Below, one piece after another: positions 55,079-62,576 of a stretch of 64,000 bases of DNA (its first letter is position 1; each line of letters starts with the position of its first letter). A program made the position numbers and the translations under genes. The notes under the pieces are model-generated. The model saw only the letters and a list, made by a program, of their open reading frames with translations. It searched no databases and had not been told where the DNA came from. Source of the stretch: Methylocystis rosea (GTDB lineage Bacteria; Pseudomonadota; Alphaproteobacteria; Rhizobiales; Beijerinckiaceae); the NCBI RefSeq assembly GCF_003855495.1, contig NZ_CP034086.1:1897501-1961500 (forward strand). The letters run 5' to 3'.

Positions 55079-55818
55079 CCCTCTTCGGCGCGCATCGCCT
55101 TACGGTATTCCGCGACCACCTTCTGCGGATCGCCCATCTCGCGCACGACGCCGCCCTCGAGCCAGAGCACGCGATTGCATAGAGAGGCGAGAAAGTTGAG
55201 ATCGTGGGACACCATCAAAATGGTGCCGGTTTTGGCAAATTCGGCGATGTATTTCTCGCACTTGCGCTGAAAGATCTCGTCGCCGACCGATAGCGCTTCA
55301 TCGACGATGAGCACGTCGGCCTTGGCGTGGGCGCAGATCGCGAAAGCCACGCGCGCGATCATGCCCATGGAATAGGTGCGCATCGGTTGCTCGAAAAACG
55401 ACCCGATGTCGGCGAAGGCGGCGATGTCGTCGATGCAGGCGTCGACCTCTTTGCGCGACAGCCCCAGGATCGCCGCGCCGATGCGGGCGTTTTCGCGCCC
55501 CGTCAGCAGCCCGTCGAAGCCCGAGCCGAGCGCCAAGATCGGCGCGATACGGCCACTGACCCTGAAATCGCCTTTTGTTGGCTGGGTAATGCCGCACAGA
55601 ATCTGCAGAAGCGTTGTCTTGCCGGCGCCATTGCGTCCCACGATGCCGACGCGCTCGCCTCTCTCGACCGTGAAATTGACGTCATGCAGGACCCATTTGT
55701 CCTTATAGAATTTCTTCCATAGGCCAAACAGGATCTGCTTGAGCTGGTCGTTCTGATGCGCATAGAGCTGGAAAGCCTTGCCGACGCCCGCGCAGCGGAT
55801 AGAAGGCTCAGATGACAT
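55057..55818 (-). CDS. Polysaccharide ABC exporter ATPase, KpsT/Wzt-type
   Basis: This 253-residue ATPase has Walker A GRNGAGKTTLLQILCG, signature YSMGMIARVAFAI and Walker B VLIVDEALSVGD. The KpsT/Wzt family normally has motifs such as SGRIAPILALGSGFDGLLTGRENA after Walker A, which are present. There is no long C-terminal carbohydrate-binding extension, so a chain-end-recognition role as in Wzt is unlikely. ATG 55818 overlaps the permease stop by 11 bases; an open frame upstream is permease sequence read in another frame. Confidence 0.9.
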   Translation of the reverse strand: MSSEPSIRCAGVGKAFQLYAHQNDQLKQILFGLWKKFYKDKWVLHDVNFTVERGERVGIVGRNGAGKTTLLQILCGITQPTKGDFRVSGRIAPILALGSGFDGLLTGRENARIGAAILGLSRKEVDACIDDIAAFADIGSFFEQPMRTYSMGMIARVAFAICAHAKADVLIVDEALSVGDEIFQRKCEKYIAEFAKTGTILMVSHDLNFLASLCNRVLWLEGGVVREMGDPQKVVAEYRKAMRAEEGQASGVA

Positions 55819-56686
55819 CGACGATGACCGATTTGTAGCGCATGAAGAACTGATAGCCGCCAAGGAACACGGCGTAGGAGACCGCGACAAGCGCGAGATA
55901 GCCGAAGACGTTTGGAATTGTTCCATCAAGAGCAAGGGAGCGCAGCATCTCGATGTAATCCCCGACGATGTTGAAACGCAGCCAGAAGGCGGCCGATTTC
56001 GACATCGCGGCGATCTGGTCCAGGCGATAGAAGATCGGCGTCGCGAACATGAGCACCGGCACGATCGAGGCCATGATATGGGCGACGTCGCGCGTGAACG
56101 CCCCGAGCGCCATCAAAAACCACACGACGCCGATGATGAAGAGGAAAAAGGGCGCGATCAGGAACGGCGTCAGCACGATCGTTAAGGGAATGGTTCCGGC
56201 TGTCAGCAACCGGAAAACGATATAAACGGCGAAGCCCACGCCGCCATATGTGAACGCCCGGATCGTCGCCGTCCAGGCGATGGTCTCGCTGGGGAAAATC
56301 GACTTCTTCACGAAGTTGACATGCTCGTGCAGAAGCATTGGCGCCCGATAAGCGAGTTCGCTAAACAGATTGAAGACAATGAGCCCGATGAAAATCGAGC
56401 TTGCGTAGTCGGTGACGCTCACGCCGGCGGAAAGCTGCGGAACCGTGATCGAGAACAGCGCCGTGTAGGTGAGCAGCATGAAGAGCGGCGAGAGCACCGC
56501 CCAGAGCGGTCCGAGCGCCGAGCCGCGAAATCGGGAAATGAACTCGCGCCGCACGACGGCGCGGATAAGCTCCCGGTTGCGCCAAGCTCGATCAAAGGGC
56601 GCGACATAGACGGGAGGGATCGAGGCGAGCAAGTGTCGGCGCGTCCTTAGGTTCAGACCATGATTTCGAAAAGCGCGAGTCGTCAC
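55808..56686 (-). CDS. Polysaccharide ABC exporter permease, KpsM/Wzm-type
   Basis: This 292-residue ABC-2 permease of the polysialic-acid or O-antigen type has a cytoplasmic N-terminus with RELIRAVVRREFISRFRGSALGPLWAVLSPLFMLLTYTALF, six membrane segments and the ending SYAVFLGGYQFFMRYKSVIVDVI. It works with the ATPase to move lipid-linked glycan across the inner membrane. It is the upstream gene of the pair. The glycosyltransferases nearby probably supply its substrate, though they are in separate transcripts. Confidence 0.92.
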   Translation of the reverse strand: MTTRAFRNHGLNLRTRRHLLASIPPVYVAPFDRAWRNRELIRAVVRREFISRFRGSALGPLWAVLSPLFMLLTYTALFSITVPQLSAGVSVTDYASSIFIGLIVFNLFSELAYRAPMLLHEHVNFVKKSIFPSETIAWTATIRAFTYGGVGFAVYIVFRLLTAGTIPLTIVLTPFLIAPFFLFIIGVVWFLMALGAFTRDVAHIMASIVPVLMFATPIFYRLDQIAAMSKSAAFWLRFNIVGDYIEMLRSLALDGTIPNVFGYLALVAVSYAVFLGGYQFFMRYKSVIVDVI

Positions 56687-56834
56687 TGGGACAGGATCAT
56701 GCGCCGATCGAGCATTCTCGCGCCGGGCGCGGCGTCGCCCGCATAGACCAGTTCAGCCCGCCCCCTGTCAATGGCGACGCTCACCCTCACGGGAACCGCA
56801 TGCATTATCGAGCTTATTGTCTTTGGAAGCGGCC

Positions 56835-58334
56835 ATGGTGACGCGTCGTGCGACCATCGCAGGTCTGGGCGCGCTGGCGACGCAGTTGGTCCTGCCGAGC
56901 GCCGAAGCTGCGCAAGAGCCGCCCTATCAACTGGGCGAATGGACGGGCGACAGTTTCGCGCCCATGCACGCGATCCGCGACGGGCTTTGGCGCGCGCCGC
57001 TTTCGGCTCCCGAGCGGCGCGTCGACGTCGTCGTCATCGGCGGCGGTCTGGCCGGCCTCGCCGTCGCGGCGCTGCTACGGGATCGCGACGTGCTGGTCCT
57101 GGAGCGCGAGTCGGAGCCCGGCGGCGTCGCCAAATCGGGCCGCTGGCGCAATGTCGACTATGCGCTCGGATCAGCCTATATCGTTGACTTATCTGATCCT
57201 TTCAGGGCGTTCTACGAGACGCTGGGCCTCGCGCCGCGACCTGTCAGCGAACCGGTCGACAGAGCGCTGCCCGGGGCGGCCGGCGCCGGGGACCCAAGGG
57301 AGGGAGAATGGCGCGGCGCCTATGAACGGCTGAAGGCGCTTTTGCGCCGCCTCGGCGAGAGCCCGGACTTTCCCAAGATCCCAATCGCCGAGGCGTCGGC
57401 GCCGGCGCTTGCCCTGGACAGGCTGTCGCTCCTCGACTTCGTCCGGCGCGAACATATCGACGCCGAACTCTTCGGCCTGCTCGACGCCTACTGCCTCTCA
57501 GCGCTCGGCGCGCCTACGGCCGAAATCTCCGCCTATGCGGGCGTTAATTTTCTTTCGGAGATCAACGCGCCGATCTACGCCTTCCCAGGAGGCAACGGGG
57601 CGATCGTCCGCGCTATGGCGGCGCGCCTGTCGCGCGCCGGCGAGGGACGCATCGTCACGGGCGCCGCGGTCTACGCGATCGAACCGGCGGAAGGCGGCTA
57701 CGCCCGCGTGGGCTGGTTCGACGCGCAACACCCTGGGGAGCCCCGCTGTCTTGAGGCGCGCTGGGCGGTCGTCGCCGCGCCTTACTTTTTCGCCGGCCGT
57801 ATTCTGCGCGGGGTCGATCTCGCCGCGACGGCGCAAATGACTCGGTTGCGGCAGGGTAGCTACCTTGTCGCCAATTGCTGCTTCGAGGGGACGCCGCAGG
57901 AGCTGCCCTATGACAGCTGGGCCCTGGGCGCCCAGAGCTTCAGTGACGCGATCAGCGCGACGGCGATCCTGCCCGCCGCCGAGCGGCCCAAGGATCACAG
58001 CGTCCTGACCGTCTACGCGCCGTTCCGCGACCCTGGCGCGGGGCGGGCGCGCCTCCTCGCCGGCGACCGCGCCGCCTTCGCCGCGCCGATCGTCGAAGAA
58101 TTGCGGCGTTTCATGCCGGAGGCGTTCGGCAAGGCGCGGCTCGCGGAGGTGCGGCTGACGCGCTGGGGACACCATCACCTCATCGCCACGCCGGGGATCG
58201 TCGCCACGATGCGCGCCCTGCCAAAGCGCTTCGGCAATGTGCTGCTCGCCCATTCGGACGGACAGGGCATGCCGGCGGTCGAGAGCGCCATCGTCGAAGC
58301 GCAGAACGCCGTCGAGATCATCACGAGGGGCTGA
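56835..58334 (+). CDS. Tat-exported FAD-dependent oxidoreductase
   Basis: The 499-residue product begins with a twin-arginine signal (VTRRATIAGLGALATQLVLPSAEA). The mature part has an FAD-binding dinucleotide fold (VDVVVIGGGLAGLAVAALL, then VLERESEPGGVAKSG) and later blocks of the amine-oxidase and phytoene-desaturase superfamily (AYAGVNFLSEINAPIYAFPGGNGAIVRAMAARLSRAG; VLLAHSDGQGMPAVESAIVEA). Substrate is unknown. It would be exported folded with FAD. ATG 56835 is preferred over a TTG at 56817. It is transcribed towards glmS, with only five bases between the two stop codons. Confidence 0.85.
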   Translation: MVTRRATIAGLGALATQLVLPSAEAAQEPPYQLGEWTGDSFAPMHAIRDGLWRAPLSAPERRVDVVVIGGGLAGLAVAALLRDRDVLVLERESEPGGVAKSGRWRNVDYALGSAYIVDLSDPFRAFYETLGLAPRPVSEPVDRALPGAAGAGDPREGEWRGAYERLKALLRRLGESPDFPKIPIAEASAPALALDRLSLLDFVRREHIDAELFGLLDAYCLSALGAPTAEISAYAGVNFLSEINAPIYAFPGGNGAIVRAMAARLSRAGEGRIVTGAAVYAIEPAEGGYARVGWFDAQHPGEPRCLEARWAVVAAPYFFAGRILRGVDLAATAQMTRLRQGSYLVANCCFEGTPQELPYDSWALGAQSFSDAISATAILPAAERPKDHSVLTVYAPFRDPGAGRARLLAGDRAAFAAPIVEELRRFMPEAFGKARLAEVRLTRWGHHHLIATPGIVATMRALPKRFGNVLLAHSDGQGMPAVESAIVEAQNAVEIITRG

Positions 58335-58339
58335 TCGCC

Positions 58340-60169
58340 CTACTCCACCGTCACGCTCTTGGCGAGATTGCGCGGCTGATCCACGTCTTTGCCCATGAAA
58401 GTCGCGACGTGATAGGCGAGGAGCTGCGCCGGAACCGCGTAGACGATGACCGCAAACGGGCCCGCGACGCTTTCCGGCATTTCGATGAAACCGGCGAGAT
58501 CGGCGGCCGCGGCGTCCCGAGCGTGCGGCGAGCCAATCAAGATTAAGTGACCGCCGCGCGCGGCGACCTCCTGCAGGTTCGATACAGTCTTATCGAGGCT
58601 CGCGTCGGGCGGCGCCAGCACGATCACCGGCATGGCGTAGTCGATCAGCGCAATCGGACCATGCTTCAGTTCGCCGGCGGCATAGCCTTCCGCGTGGATA
58701 TAGGAAAGCTCCTTGAGCTTCAGCGCGCCTTCGAGCGCCAAAGGAAAAGCGGTTCCGCGTCCGAGATAGAGCACGCTCGAAGCCCGCGCCACGTCACGCG
58801 CCACGGGTTCGATCTGCGCCTCGTGCGCGAGCGCCTGCGCCATCTGCCCCGGCGCGGCGACGAGTTCGGCGACCAGTTCGCGTTCGCGCTCCTTGCTCAG
58901 AACGCCGCGCGCGCGGCCGAGCGCCAGCGCAAGACAAGCGAAAACCACGAGCTGACAGGTGAAGGCCTTCGTCGAGGCGACCCCGATCTCCGGTCCCGCC
59001 AACGTCTGCGCCACCGTGTCGCTCTCGCGGGCGATCGTCGAGGTCTCGACATTGACGATCGAGAGAATGTGCTGGCCCTGCTCGCGGGCGTAGCGCAGCG
59101 CGGCGAGCGTGTCGGCGGTTTCGCCGGACTGCGAGACCAGAATCGTCAATCCATTCTCGGGCAGCGGCGCCTCGCGGTAACGAAATTCCGACGCGATATC
59201 GATTTCGACCGAAAGACGGGCGAAGCGCTCCAGCCAGTAGCGCGCCACGAGCCCGGCGTAATAGGCCGTGCCGCAGGCCGAAATGGTGACACGCGAGAGC
59301 GTCTGCGGATCGAATTTGAATTCGAACGGCAGGCGCACGACGCCCTCGGCGAGATCGAGGTAATGCGCGAGCGTGCGGCCGACGACCTCCGGCTGCTCGT
59401 GGATCTCCTTGGCCATGAAATGGCGATAGTTGCCCTTGTCGACCAGGAAGGAACCGGCCAGCAGCGGCTGGAAGCGCCTCTCGACGAGATTGTCATTGGC
59501 GTCATGGAAACGCGCGCCTTCGCGCGTCAGCGTCACCCAGTCGCCTTCGTCCAGATAGGCGATGGAGGTCGCGAATGGCGCGAGCGCCAAGGCGTCGGAG
59601 CCGAGATAGGCGCCTTCGTCGCTCCAACCCACGGCGAGCGGCGAACCGCGCCGCGCGCCGATCAGAAGATCGCTTTCGCCCTCGAAGAGAAAGGCCAGCG
59701 CAAAGGCGCCTTTGAGCCGCTTCAGCGCCGCCGCGACAGCTTCTTCAGGCGACGCGCCGTTGCGCAGCTGGTCGGCGACGAGATGGACGACGGCCTCCGA
59801 GTCGGTCTCGCTCGAAAAGACATGGCCCTTCGCCGTCAGCTCGGCGCGCAGCTCGCGGAAGTTTTCGATGATGCCATTATGAACCACCGCGACGCGGTCG
59901 TTGGCGTGCGGATGGGCGTTGTTCTCGGTGGGGCGGCCATGGGTCGCCCAGCGCGTGTGGCCAATGCCGATGGCGCCCGAGAGCGGCGCGGCTGCGAGCT
60001 TCTCTTCGAGATTCTTGAGCTTGCCGCTCGCCCGCACACGAGTGAGCCTGCCGTTCTCCAGAGTGGCGATCCCGGCCGAATCATAGCCCCGATATTCGAG
60101 ACGCCTCAGCGACTCGACAATCTTGCCGGCGACCGGACCTGTTCCGATGATTCCCACAATGCCGCACAT
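58340..60169 (-). CDS. glmS: Glutamine--fructose-6-phosphate aminotransferase
   Basis: GlmS makes glucosamine-6-phosphate, the first committed step to UDP-GlcNAc. The 609-residue enzyme starts MCGIVGIIGTGPVAGK with the N-terminal catalytic cysteine exposed after Met removal. The glutaminase domain has GHTRWATHGRPTENNAHPH, and the sugar isomerase part has ISACGTAYYAGLVARYW, LVSQSGETADTLAALR and the C-terminal KSVTVE. ATG 60169 has GGAGG six bases upstream; an extension to 60187 is not supported. It is downstream of glmU with a toxin-antitoxin pair between them. Confidence 0.98.
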   Translation of the reverse strand: MCGIVGIIGTGPVAGKIVESLRRLEYRGYDSAGIATLENGRLTRVRASGKLKNLEEKLAAAPLSGAIGIGHTRWATHGRPTENNAHPHANDRVAVVHNGIIENFRELRAELTAKGHVFSSETDSEAVVHLVADQLRNGASPEEAVAAALKRLKGAFALAFLFEGESDLLIGARRGSPLAVGWSDEGAYLGSDALALAPFATSIAYLDEGDWVTLTREGARFHDANDNLVERRFQPLLAGSFLVDKGNYRHFMAKEIHEQPEVVGRTLAHYLDLAEGVVRLPFEFKFDPQTLSRVTISACGTAYYAGLVARYWLERFARLSVEIDIASEFRYREAPLPENGLTILVSQSGETADTLAALRYAREQGQHILSIVNVETSTIARESDTVAQTLAGPEIGVASTKAFTCQLVVFACLALALGRARGVLSKERERELVAELVAAPGQMAQALAHEAQIEPVARDVARASSVLYLGRGTAFPLALEGALKLKELSYIHAEGYAAGELKHGPIALIDYAMPVIVLAPPDASLDKTVSNLQEVAARGGHLILIGSPHARDAAAADLAGFIEMPESVAGPFAVIVYAVPAQLLAYHVATFMGKDVDQPRNLAKSVTVE

Positions 60170-60280
60170 GACGACCTCCGAAAGCATAATAGCAAGAGCG
60201 CCGCCAAAGCGGATGGGCGCGAGTAAAGACGGGAATCAGGGTTGAGGGAGGCTCCCGCTCGCTTGGCCTCGTTGCAAGCT

Positions 60281-60682
60281 TCATAAACGACAGGCGCGCA
60301 CGTCGGTCGCCGAAAAGTCGGCGCCTTTGAAGAGGAGCGGCCAATCAAGAGTCTTGGCGAGCGCATAGGCGGCGCAATCGGCGAGATTGAGCCGCGCTTT
60401 GGGATCGACGCCCTTGCCATAGCGCCCGTAAGCGGCGATCGCCGCGCGCGCCTGCGCCGCGTCGAAGGCCACGATTTCAAAGTCATTATCGTCACGCAGA
60501 AAACGCCACAAACGCGCCACGGCGACATCGCCATGACGCGCGCGCAAGACAATGCCTGTTTCGAGTACATTTAGCGCGGAAACCTGCAAACGCTCGGCAT
60601 CATGAATAGCGCGAGCGTAAAGCGGCGCGTCTTCCTCATGTTCTAAAATGGCGATCAATGCGGAGCTGTCGACGACAATCAT
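60281..60682 (-). CDS. vapC: PIN-domain toxin, VapC-type, second pair
   Basis: This 133-residue predicted ribonuclease has MIVVDSSALIAILEHEEDAPLY at the start with the first acidic residue, Glu in NVLETGIVLRARHG, Asp in RLNLADCAAYALA and Asp in LLFKGADFSATDV. This is the canonical VapC form, distinct from the PIN protein at 29.0 kb. Its start overlaps the antitoxin stop (ATGA), and glmS begins 112 bases further on. Confidence 0.92.
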   Translation of the reverse strand: MIVVDSSALIAILEHEEDAPLYARAIHDAERLQVSALNVLETGIVLRARHGDVAVARLWRFLRDDNDFEIVAFDAAQARAAIAAYGRYGKGVDPKARLNLADCAAYALAKTLDWPLLFKGADFSATDVRACRL

Positions 60683-60927
60683 AGCTCGTTGATGTCGTCC
60701 ATGATCTCCTGTGGAGAACGAGGATCGAGAATCGGCAAGGCGGCGATTTCGGCGCCCAATGCCTGCATCTGTTCGACCGTCATGCGACGTCGACGCTGCG
60801 CCGGCGACACGCCCGCCGCCCGCGCGGACGCTTCCAGCGCCTGACGGACGGCCTCGTCGACGGAAACCCGCCTAGCGGCCGCGAGGCGCTCAGCCAAGAC
60901 CTCGGTCTCTCGGGAAAGCGTAATCAT
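60679..60927 (-). CDS. vapB: VapB-type antitoxin, second pair
   Basis: This 82-residue protein is of the Rv0623-like (PSK) antitoxin type: it begins MITLSRETEVLAERLAAARRVSVDEAVRQALEASARAAG with a helix-rich DNA-binding part, and ends with the acidic segment LDPRSPQEIMDDINEL that neutralises the toxin. It is translationally coupled to the PIN toxin. The pair lies 38 bases after the glmU stop, so it may be read from the glmU transcript as well as from its own promoter. Confidence 0.88.
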   Translation of the reverse strand: MITLSRETEVLAERLAAARRVSVDEAVRQALEASARAAGVSPAQRRRRMTVEQMQALGAEIAALPILDPRSPQEIMDDINEL

Positions 60928-60965
60928 CGCGCCGAATTTAGCATGAGCATGAAAGAAAGTCCGGC

Positions 60966-62327
60966 CTATTCCACCTTCGCCTTTTTCGCCGCCTGCGCCA
61001 TACGAAACGAGACCGCCCAGCCCATTTTTTCCGACTGCCGCCCGCGCGCCACGGCGAGCGCGTCCGGCGCAACATCCCTGGTGATGACGGAGCCGGAGCC
61101 GACATAGGCGCCCTGGCCGATCGTCACCGGCGCGACAAGCGACGAGTTTGAGCCAATGAAGGCGTTTTCGCCGATCGTCGTGCGATATTTGAGGAAGCCG
61201 TTGTAATTGCAGGTGATGGTTCCTGCGCCGATATTGGCGTTGGCGCCGATGTCGGCGTCGCCGATGTAGGACAGGTGATTGACCTTGGCGCCTCGCGCGA
61301 CATTGGCGTTCTTGATCTCGACGAAATTCCCCACCTTGGCTTTTTCCGCAAGCGCCGCGCCGGGCCGCAAGCGCGCGAAGGGTCCGACGCTTGCGCCTGC
61401 GCCGACGCGCGCGCCTGCAAGATGCGAAAAGGCGTGGATCACGGCGCCGTCGGCGATTTCAACGCCCGGTCCGATGAAGACATGCGGCTCGATGACGACG
61501 TCGCGGCCGATCACGGCGTCGGCCGCAAGAAAAACGGTTTCCGGCGCGGTCATCGTCGCGCCCCCCGCCATGGCGGCGCGCCGAAGCCGCGTCTGCGCGA
61601 CGGCCTCAGCCTGCGCGAGCTGCATACGGTCGTTGACGCCGAGAACTTCGGCTTCGTCGGCGATGACGACTCTCGTTTCGAGTCCTTCCGCGCGCGCAAG
61701 CTCCACCGCGTCGGTGAGATAGAATTCGCCCTTGGCGTTCTTGTTGTCGATCTTTTCGAGCAGGCGCAGCGCCTCTACCCCGTCGATCGCCATCACACCG
61801 CCGTTGCAGAGCGTGACCGCGCGTTCTTCGTCGCTTGCGTCTTTTTCCTCGCGGATGGCGACGAGGCGCCCCGCCGCGTCGCGCAGCAGCCGTCCGTAAC
61901 CGAATGGGTCGGACGCCTGAAAGCCCAGAACGGCGACGGCGGCGCCCTCGGCAAGGGCGGCGCGCAACGCGCCGATCGTCGGCGCTGTCAGGAGCGGCGT
62001 GTCGGCGAAGAGCACAAGGAGGTCGTCAGCTCCTTTAGCGATGGCGTGGCGCGCGGCGAGAACGGCGTGCGCCGTGCCGCGTCTTTCGCTCTGCACGAAG
62101 ATTTCCGCCTCAGGGATGAAGCGGCGCGCCTCCGCGCCGACGTCATCACGACCCGGCCCGACGATCACGGCGACGCTGCCGACGCCCGCCGACATGGCGC
62201 TCGAGAGCACATTGCCAAGCATCGAGCGCCCGGCGACCTCGTGCAGCGCCTTCGGTCGGTCGGATTTCATCCGCGTGCCTTCGCCGGCGGCAAGGACGAT
62301 CGCGAGCGCGCTTCTTTCTGTCGGCAT
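60966..62327 (-). CDS. glmU: Bifunctional GlcNAc-1-P uridyltransferase / GlcN-1-P acetyltransferase
   Basis: GlmU makes UDP-GlcNAc. The 453-residue enzyme has the N-terminal pyrophosphorylase signature [43 protein letters not shown], and a C-terminal left-handed beta-helix with hexapeptide repeats ([84 protein letters not shown]). It is the first gene of the glmU, vapB, vapC, glmS run. Confidence 0.97.
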   Translation of the reverse strand: MPTERSALAIVLAAGEGTRMKSDRPKALHEVAGRSMLGNVLSSAMSAGVGSVAVIVGPGRDDVGAEARRFIPEAEIFVQSERRGTAHAVLAARHAIAKGADDLLVLFADTPLLTAPTIGALRAALAEGAAVAVLGFQASDPFGYGRLLRDAAGRLVAIREEKDASDEERAVTLCNGGVMAIDGVEALRLLEKIDNKNAKGEFYLTDAVELARAEGLETRVVIADEAEVLGVNDRMQLAQAEAVAQTRLRRAAMAGGATMTAPETVFLAADAVIGRDVVIEPHVFIGPGVEIADGAVIHAFSHLAGARVGAGASVGPFARLRPGAALAEKAKVGNFVEIKNANVARGAKVNHLSYIGDADIGANANIGAGTITCNYNGFLKYRTTIGENAFIGSNSSLVAPVTIGQGAYVGSGSVITRDVAPDALAVARGRQSEKMGWAVSFRMAQAAKKAKVE

Positions 62328-62576
62328 CGGGCGCCCAAAGGCTAGACGTTGGCGTAAGGAGCCGGCGTACGACGCCGCTCAGGCCGCGGTTCTGGCAGAT
62401 TCGAGCGGCGGAACGCAAGCCGCCGCGGCTTTCGCGCGCAGCCCTCAAAAACCGCCAAGAAAACCATTTTGTCTCCTTAGCTTTCTTGTATAGAGGGGCT
62501 GTCGCCCAGCCCAGCGCCGCAAAATGGCTCAATCACACGTTCATGGACCGCGCGGATCGGCCTCCTTCGGTAGCTC

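Noticed and set aside
58547..60226. 559-codon plus-strand frame over glmS
   Set aside because: It is an antisense shadow of glmS without motifs.
62328..62576. tRNA or small RNA in the glmU to opg gap
   Set aside because: No cloverleaf or conserved tRNA blocks were found; the gap is probably just divergent promoters.
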